From Curtobacterium sp. VKM Ac-2865 (GTDB lineage Bacteria > Actinomycetota > Actinomycetes > Actinomycetales > Microbacteriaceae): a DNA stretch of 64,000 nucleotides. The position numbers were made by a program, and so were the translations under genes. Location: contig NZ_JADKRZ010000002.1 of assembly GCF_015350905.1 (NCBI RefSeq), positions 124,001 through 188,000 of the forward strand, read 5' to 3'. This document shows, one piece after another, positions 41,752 to 49,473 of the stretch (the stretch's first letter is position 1; the number at the start of each line of letters is the position of its first letter). A model generated the notes under the pieces. It was not told the origin of the DNA. It saw only the letters and a program-made list of their open reading frames with translations, and searched no databases.

Positions 41752-42308
41752 GCGGAGGTGCCGGTGAGCGACGCCTCGATCGCGTCGACGAAGGCCGGCA
41801 GGTCGTCCGGCGTGCGCGAAGTGATCAGCGTGCCCTTGGTGTCGTCGACCTGGACCTCCTGGTCGACCCACTCGGCGCCGGCGTTGCGGACGTCGGTCTG
41901 CAGCGACGGGTAGGACGTGATCGTCCGGCCCTGCAGGACTCCGGCCTCGACCAGGGTCCAAGGGCCGTGGCAGATCGCGGCGACGGGCTTGCCGGCCTCG
42001 GCGAAGCTCGTCACCAGGCGCACGGCGGACTTGTCGAGTCGCAGGTTGTCGGCGTTGATCGTGCCGCCGGGGATGACCAGGGCGTCGAAGTCACCCGCCG
42101 AGACGGTCGCGAGGGTGGTGTCGGGGTCGAGCGTCTTGCCCGGGTCCTTGTCACCGACCAGCGTCTGGATGGTGTCGGTCTCCTGGGCTGCGACGGTCAC
42201 CGAGGCTCCGCGCGCCCGGAGCTGGTCGACCGGGACGACGATCTCGTCCTGCTCCACGCCGTAGTTCGTCGCGATGACGAGGATCTTCTTGCCGTCGAGG
42301 GTTGCCAT
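41748..42308 (-). CDS. DJ-1/PfpI-family protein
   Basis: 186 aa. The nucleophile elbow is AICHGPW (Cys near 115), preceded by ALVIPGGTINADNLR. This is the PfpI/YhbO class, which acts as a protease, deglycase or stress chaperone depending on the member. GAAGGAG precedes the ATG at 42308, so the upstream extension of the frame is rejected. Confidence 0.92.
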   Translation of the reverse strand: MATLDGKKILVIATNYGVEQDEIVVPVDQLRARGASVTVAAQETDTIQTLVGDKDPGKTLDPDTTLATVSAGDFDALVIPGGTINADNLRLDKSAVRLVTSFAEAGKPVAAICHGPWTLVEAGVLQGRTITSYPSLQTDVRNAGAEWVDQEVQVDDTKGTLITSRTPDDLPAFVDAIEASLTGTSA

Positions 42309-42442
42309 GACTGCTCCTTCCACGAGCCGGGGTCTCCGGCTGCGGGATCCAGCGTCCTCGGCGACGCTGGGCACCGATCCAGTCATGCGCTTCGTGCACG
42401 CCGTGTCGCGCCCACGTGGGTCGTCGCGTGGCGAGCCCGCCG

Positions 42443-43096
42443 TCAGCCGCGGATGCGGAACGCGGTGCCCTCGGGCGTGACCTCCACGCCGTCGAAGCCG
42501 TGGACGCGCGGGATCCCGACGGTGACGTCGGCCTCGAGCGTCCCGACCACGACCGTCGTCGCCCCGGAGGCGATCGCCGACTCGACGCCGGCCGGGGCGT
42601 CCTCGAACGCCAGGCAGTCCGACGCCGCCAGGCCGAGCAGCTCCGCGCCGCGGAGGTACCCGTCGGGGTGGGGCTTGCCGTTCTCGATGTCCTCCGAGGT
42701 CACGACCACGTCCGGCACGGTGACGCCGGCGGCACGCATGCGGTTGAGGGCGAGGTCACGTGGCGCGCTCGTCACCAGCGCCACGGGGACGCCGGCGTCG
42801 ACGAGCCGACGCAGGAACGCCGCTGCGCCGGGGACCTCGACGATGCCGTGGGTGTTCTCGACCTCGTCCGCGACGAGCTCGTCCGCCAGGCGTCGCTGTT
42901 CGGCGGGGTCGAGGTCGGGCAGGAAGTGCGCGACGGTGTCGATCGTCTGGCGCCCGTGCGAGAACGCCAGGATCGTCGACGGTGCGAGGTCGTGCGCAGC
43001 GCCGAAGCGGCCCCACGCTCCCTCGACGACCGAGGTGGAGTCCACGAGCGTCCCGTCCATGTCGAAGAGGACCCCGGACGCCACGATGTCGATCAC
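42443..43096 (-). CDS. HAD-IA phosphatase, sugar-phosphatase-like
   Basis: 217 aa. HAD motifs: LFDMDGTLVDS (nucleophile and general acid Asp), VTSAPRDLA, Lys in NGKPHPDGYL and the acidic pair in AFEDAPAGV. A small helical cap with FSHGRQTIDTV fits beta-phosphoglucomutase/sugar phosphatases (YfbT/GPP type). The GTG start at 43096 lies 7 nt after TAGGGT. Substrate is unknown. Confidence 0.88.
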   Translation of the reverse strand: MIDIVASGVLFDMDGTLVDSTSVVEGAWGRFGAAHDLAPSTILAFSHGRQTIDTVAHFLPDLDPAEQRRLADELVADEVENTHGIVEVPGAAAFLRRLVDAGVPVALVTSAPRDLALNRMRAAGVTVPDVVVTSEDIENGKPHPDGYLRGAELLGLAASDCLAFEDAPAGVESAIASGATTVVVGTLEADVTVGIPRVHGFDGVEVTPEGTAFRIRG

Positions 43097-43106
43097 GTGC
43101 CCGACC

Positions 43107-43313
43107 CTACCGGCCGGCACCGCGACGCCGCCCGGCGGCGAGGACCGTCACCAGCGCGACGACCGACACGACCGCAGCGACGCCCCAGACCACCCCCTGC
43201 GCCGGGCGCAGGGCGGGGACGACCTGACCGAGCACCATGACCAGCGCCACCGAGCAGCAGAGCATGGAGACGACGATCCGGAGACGCCTCGTGGTACGTG
43301 GTACTTCACCCAT
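43107..43313 (-). CDS. Small two-helix membrane protein
   Basis: 68 aa: an Arg-rich cytoplasmic start (MGEVPRTTRRLR), two hydrophobic helices (about residues 13-32 and 40-60) and a basic tail (AAGRRRGAGR). TACCGT ends 6 nt before the ATG at 43313, which supports both the start and a leaderless mRNA. Function unknown. Confidence 0.65.
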   Translation of the reverse strand: MGEVPRTTRRLRIVVSMLCCSVALVMVLGQVVPALRPAQGVVWGVAAVVSVVALVTVLAAGRRRGAGR

Positions 43314-43356
43314 CACGCAACGGTACCGAAGGCAGCTCGGTCCCCGCAAGGTCCGG

Positions 43357-44169
43357 TCACCGCGACCGGACGTACCTCGTCAGCAGCAGATCGCCCTCGC
43401 CGCGCAGCACGTGGGCCAGGCGCATCCGTCGCAGCTCCGGCGAGGACCCGCGCACGATGCGGGGCCCCTCGCCGCCCTCGAGCGACGGGTCCACCGACAG
43501 GCACAGCTCGTCGACGAGGTCCGCCGCCACGAGCGAGCCCAGGAACGACGGCCCGCCCTCGCAGTGGATGCGCCCGAGGCCTCGGGACACCAGAGCATCA
43601 CGCACGAGCCGGACGTCGACCGAGTCCTCGCCGCACGACACGACGTCGGCCACGGCGGCCAACGCCGACCGCCGGCCCTGGTCGGCCGCCTGGGAGGTCA
43701 GCACGAGCGGCCGGACCGGGGCGTCGGTGAACACGGACGACGCGGGGTCGAGCGACAGCGACCCGGTGACGATCGCGAAGACGGGGTGGTCGGGCAGGCC
43801 GTGCTCGCGCCGCCAGGTGACGTCGGCGTCATGCAGGCGCATGGGTCCGTAGCCCTCGTCCCGGACGGTGCCGGCAGCGACGAGCACCACGTCGGCGATG
43901 CGGCGGAGCAGGTCGAACACCCGCAGGTCGTCTGGACCACCGAGCGACCCGGTGACGCCCTCGGCGGAGGCGGCGCCGTCGAGCGTGCTGACGAAGTTGA
44001 CCCGGATCCAACCGGCGGCCGACGTGTCGGAGCCGATCCGAGCCTCCAGGCCGACACCGGACCCAGCCGTGGACGGAGCCGCGCCGACCGCCGGAGCCGG
44101 CGCCGCGCTGTACAGGGCGACCAGGTCGTCGTCGGACAGGTCCGCGACGGACGGGGGCAGCAGGTTCAC
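43357..44169 (-). CDS. RibD C-terminal-domain reductase (pyrimidine/pterin reductase-like)
   Basis: 270 aa, NADPH reductase fold shared by the RibD C-terminal domain and dihydrofolate reductase. Seen: WIRVNFVSTLDGAAS, GTVRDEGYGPM, and HCEGGPSFLGSLVAADLVDE, the RibD_C core. The deaminase domain of RibD is missing, so this is a stand-alone reductase. The GTG at 44169 overlaps the folP2 stop (GTGA), and folP2 overlaps folE. That context favours a pterin or folate substrate rather than riboflavin. Confidence 0.85.
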   Translation of the reverse strand: MNLLPPSVADLSDDDLVALYSAAPAPAVGAAPSTAGSGVGLEARIGSDTSAAGWIRVNFVSTLDGAASAEGVTGSLGGPDDLRVFDLLRRIADVVLVAAGTVRDEGYGPMRLHDADVTWRREHGLPDHPVFAIVTGSLSLDPASSVFTDAPVRPLVLTSQAADQGRRSALAAVADVVSCGEDSVDVRLVRDALVSRGLGRIHCEGGPSFLGSLVAADLVDELCLSVDPSLEGGEGPRIVRGSSPELRRMRLAHVLRGEGDLLLTRYVRSR

Positions 44170-45101
44170 GTGTTGTGCCTCGATTCCAGGGGTGCACGCC
44201 AACCGAGGGTGGCCTCGACCATGCGCATGGCGTCGACGGACTCGACGACGTCGTGCATCCGCACGATGCGGGCACCGAGCATGGCGCTGACCGTCGCGAC
44301 GGCCAGCGATCCCGACAACCGTGCGCCGCGGGGCCGGCCGAGGGACTCCCCGACGAAGTCCTTGTTCGAGACGGCCGCGAGCACGGGGTAGCCGAGCGCG
44401 ACGACCTCGGGCAGCCGCCGGGTGAGCTCCAGCGTGTGCACGGTGTTCTTGTTGAGGTCGTGGCCGGGGTCGACGATGATCCGCGCGTCGGGGACGCCAG
44501 CGGCGAGCGCCCGGTCGACGCGTTCGCGCAGGAAGCCGACGACGGATCCGGTCACGTCGTCGTAGACGGGCGGAGTCGGGAGCTGCTGGCGGGGCGGGGC
44601 CGTGGAGTGCGTGATGACGATCGTGGCGTCGGAGTCGGCGACCACCTCGGCCATCCGCGGGTCGGACAGCCCCGTCGTGTCGTTGACGACGCTCGCGCCG
44701 GCAGCGATCGCGGCGGCCGCGACCTCGGGACGGAAGGTGTCGACGCTGATGACGACGTCGGACTGCTGGGCGAGCTGCTCGACCACGGGCACGACGCGGT
44801 CGATCTCGTCCGATGCAGGCAGCTCCGGCCCCGGCGCGAACTTCACGCCGCCGATGTCGACCCAGTCGGCGCCCTGCTCGGCGGCGAGGACCGCGGCCTC
44901 GACCGCGCGGTCCAGCGCGAACGTCGCGCCCTTGTCGTGGAAGGAGTCGGGCGTGCGGTTGACGATCGCCATCACCGCGATGCGGTGGTCGAAGTCGATG
45001 GTGCGGCGGCCGATGGTGCGGACCGGGTCGCGCAGGTCGGGGACGACCCAGCCGGGTGCTGCGCCGGCCTGGAGGCTCGTGGCGGCCCCGTCCCTCGTCA
45101 T
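44166..45101 (-). CDS. folP2: Dihydropteroate-synthase-like protein, FolP2 type
   Basis: 311 aa TIM barrel. Motifs: IVNRTPDSFHDKG, WVDIGGVKFAPGP, SVDTF, VNDTTG, VDPGHDLNKNT, VSNKDFVGESLG and RMHDV. The DPGHDLNKNT and SNKDFVGE forms match mycobacterial FolP2 (Rv1207-like) rather than standard FolP1 (usually DPG-GFGK and SRK). In Mycobacterium leprae FolP2 was reported not to confer sulfonamide-sensitive DHPS activity, so the role is uncertain. ATG overlaps the end of folE by 4 nt. Confidence 0.88.
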   Translation of the reverse strand: MTRDGAATSLQAGAAPGWVVPDLRDPVRTIGRRTIDFDHRIAVMAIVNRTPDSFHDKGATFALDRAVEAAVLAAEQGADWVDIGGVKFAPGPELPASDEIDRVVPVVEQLAQQSDVVISVDTFRPEVAAAAIAAGASVVNDTTGLSDPRMAEVVADSDATIVITHSTAPPRQQLPTPPVYDDVTGSVVGFLRERVDRALAAGVPDARIIVDPGHDLNKNTVHTLELTRRLPEVVALGYPVLAAVSNKDFVGESLGRPRGARLSGSLAVATVSAMLGARIVRMHDVVESVDAMRMVEATLGWRAPLESRHNT

Positions 45102-45742
45102 GCGTCAGCCTCGTGCTGGGGTGCGGCGACGGTGCTCGATCCGGCGAGCCCGTCCGCGGCTCCGGCTCCGGCGCCGCTCCCGGCCCCAATCAGGGCGATG
45201 GCCTCGGCGCGGCCGGTCGCCTCGGCCAGCGAGCCGCTCGCGGCGACCGTCACCGTCGTCGAGCCGGTCTGCCGCTCGCCGCGGGTCGTCACGCACTGGT
45301 GCTGGGCGTCGAGCACGACGAGGACGCCCTGGGCCTCGAGCCCGTCCTGCACCGCCCGCACGACCTGTTCGCCGAGGCGCTCCTGCAGCTGCGGGCGGGA
45401 CGCGAGGGCGTCGACGACCCGAGCCAGCGTGCCGAGGCCGATCAGGCGCTCGCCCGGGGCATAGGCCAGGTGCGCGACGCCGAGGAAGGGGAGCATGTGG
45501 TGCTCGCAGACGGAGCGGAAGCGGATGTCGCGCACGACGACGAGCTGCCCGCGTTCGTCGGCCTCGGCCGGGACGGTGCCGTCGCGGGCGATCGCAGCGG
45601 CGTCCTCGCCCAGGCCGGCGAAGAACTCGGCGTAGGCGTCGGCCACCCGCTGTGGCGTCCGTGCGAGCCCGGGGCGGTCGGGGTCCTCGCCGATCCCGGC
45701 GAGGAGCTCGCGCACGGCGGCCTCGATGCGAGCACGGTCCAT
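45098..45742 (-). CDS. folE: GTP cyclohydrolase I
   Basis: 214 aa. It converts GTP to dihydroneopterin triphosphate, the first step of folate synthesis. The zinc and catalytic residues are visible: CEHHMLPFLG, the pterin-site [21 protein letters not shown], and the later zinc Cys in AQHQCVTTRG. The tail after residue 185 is an unusual Gly/Ala-rich extension. ATG 45742 (MDRARIEAAV) is chosen by family N-terminus; GTG 45754 is the alternative, lying 7 nt after TTTGAT. It heads a three-gene operon. Confidence 0.95.
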   Translation of the reverse strand: MDRARIEAAVRELLAGIGEDPDRPGLARTPQRVADAYAEFFAGLGEDAAAIARDGTVPAEADERGQLVVVRDIRFRSVCEHHMLPFLGVAHLAYAPGERLIGLGTLARVVDALASRPQLQERLGEQVVRAVQDGLEAQGVLVVLDAQHQCVTTRGERQTGSTTVTVAASGSLAEATGRAEAIALIGAGSGAGAGAADGLAGSSTVAAPQHEADA

Positions 45743-45809
45743 GCGGTGGTTCACGCAACCCATCAAACACCAGTCCCCCGACGCTGCCAGGTTCCTTTAA
45801 ACTTCGTCA

Positions 45810-47279
45810 GTGAGCGCCACGAAGACCACCGAACCGCCCCGGAACCGCGTCGCGTCCGGCCTCGACCGCTTCTTCTCCGTCACGAAGCGCGGATCGACCA
45901 TCCCCCGTGAGGTCCGCGGCGGCCTCGTCTCCTTCGTCACGATGGCGTACATCGTCATCCTCAACCCGCTGATCCTCGGTGGGTTCAGCGCCGACCAGGC
46001 CGCGAAGGACGTCACCGGCGGGTGGCTCGAGAACGCCCAGGTCGCCGCGGCCACCGGGCTCGTCGCCGGCATCATGACGATCGCGATGGGCATGATCGCG
46101 AACCTGCCGTTCGGCATCGCGGCCGGGCTCGGGATCAACTCGTTCCTCGCCGTGAGCGTCGTGCACCAGGTCACCTGGGCCGAGGCGATGGGGCTCGTCG
46201 TCATCAACGGCGTGATCATCGTCATCCTGGCGTTGACCGGGATCCGGACGATGATCTTCACGGCGGTGCCGGCGCAGCTCAAGGCCGCGATCACCGTCGG
46301 CATCGGCCTGTTCATCGCCTTCATCGGGCTGGTCGACTCCGGCTTCGTGCGCTCCTCGGGCCTGGCGTCGCCGCCGCTGCAGCTCGGCGAGGACGGCTCC
46401 GTCGGGGCGCTCCCCACGATCGTGTTCCTCATCGGCCTGGTGATCATCGGCACGCTCATGGCCCGCAAGGTCAAGGGCGCCCTGCTCATCGGCATCATCG
46501 CGACGACGGTCATCGCGATCATCCTGCAGGCCGTCTTCCACGTGCCGACCTCGGTCGACTCCAAGACCGGCTGGAACCTCAACGCCCCCGGGCTGCCGAG
46601 CGCGCTGTTCGCCCTGCCCGACCTGTCGCTCGTCGGCCACTTCGACTTCGGTGCCTTCAGCCGCATCGGCCCGCTCGCCGCGTCGATGCTCGTCTTCACG
46701 CTGGTCTTCACGAACTTCTTCGACGCCATGGGCACGATGACCGGGCTGGCGAAGGCCGCCGGGGTCGCGAAGCCCGACGGCACCTTCCCCCGTCTCCGCT
46801 CGGCGCTCGTCGTCGAGGGCGCCGGTGCGATCGCCGGCGGTGGCGCCTCGGTCTCGTCGAACACCGTCTTCATCGACTCCGCCGCCGGCATCGGCGAGGG
46901 CGCCCGCACGGGCATGGCCTCCGTCGTGACCGGTCTGCTGTTCCTGGCCTCGATGTTCCTGACGCCACTGACGCAGGTCGTCCCGCTCGAGGTCGCAGCC
47001 GCCGGGCTCGTCGTCGTCGGTGCGCTCATGGTCGCGCAGGTGAAGGACATCGAGTGGAGCGACTTCGGGTCGGCGCTGCCGGCGTTCCTGACGATCGTCG
47101 TGATGCCGCTGACCTACTCGATCGCGAACGGCATCGGCGTGGGCTTCATCAGCTGGGTGCTCATCAAGGCGCTGTCCGGCCGCGGCCGCGAGGTCTCCTG
47201 GCTGCTCTACGTCGTCGCCGCTGGCTTCCTGCTGTACTTCGCGCGCGGGCCGCTGGAGTCGGTGCTCGGGGTCGGCTGA
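45810..47279 (+). CDS. NCS2-family purine permease (AzgA-like)
   Basis: 489 aa, about 13 helices. Family motifs: TIPREVRGGLVSFVTMAYI, the helix-3 ANLPFGIAAGLGINSFLA, FDAMGTMTGLAKAAG and GGASVSSNTVFIDSAAG. Fits the adenine/guanine/hypoxanthine proton symporters. TAAACT ends 6 nt before GTG 45810, a leaderless start. It is divergent from the folE operon, which uses the purine nucleotide GTP. Its stop codon lies in one copy of a 22-bp direct repeat. Confidence 0.93.
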   Translation: MSATKTTEPPRNRVASGLDRFFSVTKRGSTIPREVRGGLVSFVTMAYIVILNPLILGGFSADQAAKDVTGGWLENAQVAAATGLVAGIMTIAMGMIANLPFGIAAGLGINSFLAVSVVHQVTWAEAMGLVVINGVIIVILALTGIRTMIFTAVPAQLKAAITVGIGLFIAFIGLVDSGFVRSSGLASPPLQLGEDGSVGALPTIVFLIGLVIIGTLMARKVKGALLIGIIATTVIAIILQAVFHVPTSVDSKTGWNLNAPGLPSALFALPDLSLVGHFDFGAFSRIGPLAASMLVFTLVFTNFFDAMGTMTGLAKAAGVAKPDGTFPRLRSALVVEGAGAIAGGGASVSSNTVFIDSAAGIGEGARTGMASVVTGLLFLASMFLTPLTQVVPLEVAAAGLVVVGALMVAQVKDIEWSDFGSALPAFLTIVVMPLTYSIANGIGVGFISWVLIKALSGRGREVSWLLYVVAAGFLLYFARGPLESVLGVG

Positions 47280-47393
47280 CGCCGAGCGGCCGGCGTCGAT
47301 CGGGTTCGCACAACCAGAACCGGCTCGCGCCACGGACTTCCGTGGTGCGAGCCGGTTTCGCTTGTGCGGCATCGGCTGACGCCGAGCGGCCGG
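47272..47393. repeat. Palindromic element flanked by 22-bp direct repeats
   Basis: A 62-bp symmetric element (47307-47368) has outer arms CGCACAA / TTGTGCG, 4-nt unpaired bulges, and a 19-bp inner stem (47318-47336 with 47339-47357, one G-T pair) with loop CT. It lies between two exact 22-bp direct repeats (47272-47293 and 47372-47393, offset exactly 100 bp), the first including the permease stop codon. The core CTCGCGCCAC matches the element at 35030-35089. It may also terminate the convergent genes. Confidence 0.8.
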
Positions 47394-47408
47394 ACGGGAA
47401 GCCCGGGG

Positions 47409-47861
47409 CTACTCCGGCAGATCGGCCGGCGTCGCCTCGTGGTGGCGCTGGGCGCGCGTGCGCCGGTCCTCCTTCATGCCCGCCTCGAGCAGGTGGCGTC
47501 GGCCCCCGGCGAGGTCGTCCCGCGCCGTGCGCTCCAGGTCCTTGGCGAGCGCGTAGTACCCGTCGTCGTAGTCCTCGACGATCTGGAACGTCCACCGGCC
47601 CTCGATGACGTTCCGGCCGATCAGCTCCGTGTCGACGCGGTCGGCGAGCTCGGTGTGCCCGGCCTTCCGGAGCTGCTCGACGGCATCGCCGAAGCCGAGG
47701 TCCGCCTTGCCCGTCAGGCGGTGGAACCCGTAGAGGTAGCCGCGAGCGTGCTCGAGCACCTCGAGTGCTGCGGAGAGCGCCCCGAGGGCCTCGACGGTCT
47801 CCTCGGACACCCCCTCTGGCACCTGGTGGGCGGCGTCTGGTCCCTGTCCGTCGTTCGTCAT
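47409..47861 (-). CDS. Conserved actinobacterial protein of unknown function
   Basis: 150 aa, soluble, mostly helical, rich in Asp/Glu/Arg/His (FHRLTGKADLGFGDAVEQLR, then YDDGYYALAKDLERTARDD). No signal peptide or known domain. It lies convergent with the purine permease, with the palindromic element between them. ATG at 47861 has no obvious ribosome-binding site; the reading frame and codon bias support it as real. Confidence 0.7.
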   Translation of the reverse strand: MTNDGQGPDAAHQVPEGVSEETVEALGALSAALEVLEHARGYLYGFHRLTGKADLGFGDAVEQLRKAGHTELADRVDTELIGRNVIEGRWTFQIVEDYDDGYYALAKDLERTARDDLAGGRRHLLEAGMKEDRRTRAQRHHEATPADLPE

Positions 47862-47914
47862 GCCACCCCGTCTACACGGGCAGTCCCGGAACCGCTCCCG
47901 GGATCCGACGGCGG

Positions 47915-47962
47915 TTGCAGGACCCCCGACCGACGCCTACCATTCGAACACACGTTCGAATG
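47915..47962 (+). promoter_or_regulatory. LexA (SOS) box over a promoter
   Basis: TTGCAG (47915-47920), a 17-nt spacer and TACCAT (47938-47943) form the promoter. CATTCGAAC-ACAC-GTTCGAATG (47941-47962) is a perfect palindrome whose core TCGAAC-N4-GTTCGA equals the actinobacterial/Bacillus LexA consensus. It overlaps the -10 box and the transcription start, so strong LexA repression is expected. AGGAGG follows at 47964-47969. Confidence 0.85.
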
Positions 47963-47973
47963 AGGAGGACCCG

Positions 47974-48237
47974 ATGATCGTCGTCGACGCAGCCACCACG
48001 GTCTGGTGGACCCAGGGGATGCCGGTGCGCATCGTGTGGCAGGGACGCCGCTGGCGGGTGTCCGACGTGCCGACGCGCCTCACCGTGACCCCGTCCGACC
48101 TGCCCACCGCCATCACGCACGCTCCCGAACGGACTGCCGGCTGGCGCTTCCAGGTCACCGCGGAGGACGGCGAGACCCTGGTGGTCGACATCGTGCCGGA
48201 GGGTGGCGGGTGGACCGTCGCGCGGACGTGGTCGTGA
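47974..48237 (+). CDS. DUF6504-like protein, LexA-controlled
   Basis: 87 aa, beta-rich, with VRIVWQGRRWRVSDVPTRL and GWRFQVTAEDG. I recognise the DUF6504 pattern, a small protein often found beside imuA/imuB/dnaE2 mutasome genes in Actinobacteria. Here it stands alone. The perfect LexA box overlapping its promoter places it in the SOS response. AGGAGG lies 4 nt before the ATG. How it acts in damage tolerance is unknown. Confidence 0.75.
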   Translation: MIVVDAATTVWWTQGMPVRIVWQGRRWRVSDVPTRLTVTPSDLPTAITHAPERTAGWRFQVTAEDGETLVVDIVPEGGGWTVARTWS

Positions 48238-48312
48238 CGGCGATTCGGGGCACCATCGTCATGGAGATCTCCTTCGCGACCTATCCATCTTCTTGATAAT
48301 GTCATCCACCAA

Positions 48313-48897
48313 ATGGTCAAGTCGATCTCGCGGTTGTCACCGCTGTTCCGTTCCGACGCGCAAGGAGAGATCCTCGCGCGGGTGTTCCTGGACGGCGGGG
48401 CGCGATACTCCACGAGCGACCTCGCGCGACTCACCAACGTGCCGTACGCGACGGCGCACCGTGAGGTGCAACGCCTCGTCGAGACCAACCTCGTGATGAC
48501 CGAGCACGTCGGTCGATCGGTCCTCGTCCGCGCGAACCCCGACGACCCGGCGTTCCTTCCACTCGTGGAACTGCTGCAGCTCAGCTTCGGCCCGACCGTG
48601 GTGCTGGGTCGCCTGCTCAGTGGGGTCCCCGACCTGGAAGAGGCGTACGTCTACGGGTCCTGGGCAGCGCGACGACTCGGAGAAGGCGGTTCGCCACCCG
48701 GTGACATCGACGTCCTCGTCGTCGGGAGGCCCGATCGCAGCCTCCTGTTCGACACCGCTGATGCCGCCTCGAAGGAGCTGCACCGCGACGTCAGCATCCG
48801 TGCGACGTCTCGCGAGACGTGGGAGCGGGCCGATGACCCGTTCCTCAGGACCGTTCGCCAGCGTCCGCTGGTACCGATCACGATGGGAGGGAAGTAG
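48313..48897 (+). CDS. HTH-fused minimal nucleotidyltransferase (putative antitoxin)
   Basis: 194 aa. Residues 15-75 form a winged helix (YSTSDLARLTNVPYATAHRE). Residues 105-165 form a minimal nucleotidyltransferase with GS (115-116) and DID (131-133), and an Asp near 159. In MNT/HEPN modules the MNT partner AMPylates the HEPN toxin on a Tyr to neutralise it (type VII). Fused HTH would let it also repress its own promoter. The next gene, a HEPN protein, starts at the base after its stop codon. The upstream space is AT-rich (48280-48312). Confidence 0.82.
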   Translation: MVKSISRLSPLFRSDAQGEILARVFLDGGARYSTSDLARLTNVPYATAHREVQRLVETNLVMTEHVGRSVLVRANPDDPAFLPLVELLQLSFGPTVVLGRLLSGVPDLEEAYVYGSWAARRLGEGGSPPGDIDVLVVGRPDRSLLFDTADAASKELHRDVSIRATSRETWERADDPFLRTVRQRPLVPITMGGK

Positions 48898-49371
48898 GTG
48901 GCACCGAACGTGTGGGCCCTCGGTCGAGCCGAGGTTGAACAGGCACTGCGCAACGGCACACTGACTCGGGTCGACGCATCGCGAGACCTCGCAGAAGCAA
49001 TGCTCGAACAGGCCAGAGGGGCGTTCTCCGCAGCCGAGATGGTGACCGACGTCAGCGTCGAGAGTGCCTTCAACCTGTTGTACGACGCCGCGCGACTGGC
49101 GCTGTCAGCGGTACTGGTCAACCAGGGCTTGAAGACCCGGGGAGAAGGCGCTCACGCGGCGGTCGTCGACCTGGTCATCGCCCAGACCGAACCTCCCCGG
49201 CAGGAGGCCCTCCGCGCGGTCAAGTGGATGCGCAGTGTGCGGAACGACACCCAGTACCCGAACCCGGACCGGCCGGTTGCATCACGAGACGACTTCGATG
49301 ACGCCGTTCGCCATGTCCCGACCGTCATCGAGCGAGCTGGGATGCTCGTCCAGCACATGCCGCCGTTCTGA
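48898..49371 (+). CDS. HEPN-domain protein (putative toxin)
   Basis: 157 aa, all-helical, with the HEPN core SAFNLLYDAARLALSAVLV and the RNA-cleaving motif region SVRNDTQYP (Arg115, Asn116, Tyr120), where canonical HEPN toxins have R-x4-6-H. Tyr replaces His, which may change or weaken RNase activity or serve as an AMPylation target. GTG start immediately follows the antitoxin stop (TAGGTG), with GGGAGG upstream, so the pair is tightly coupled. Confidence 0.78.
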   Translation: MAPNVWALGRAEVEQALRNGTLTRVDASRDLAEAMLEQARGAFSAAEMVTDVSVESAFNLLYDAARLALSAVLVNQGLKTRGEGAHAAVVDLVIAQTEPPRQEALRAVKWMRSVRNDTQYPNPDRPVASRDDFDDAVRHVPTVIERAGMLVQHMPPF

Positions 49372-49473
49372 GACCGTTTCCACGCGTCGATCCACCCCGC
49401 TGGCCGATCCAGCTCCGTGAACACGGCGATGCCGACGTCGGTCCCTGAGCCTCGGACGCGCTACCGTCACGAC

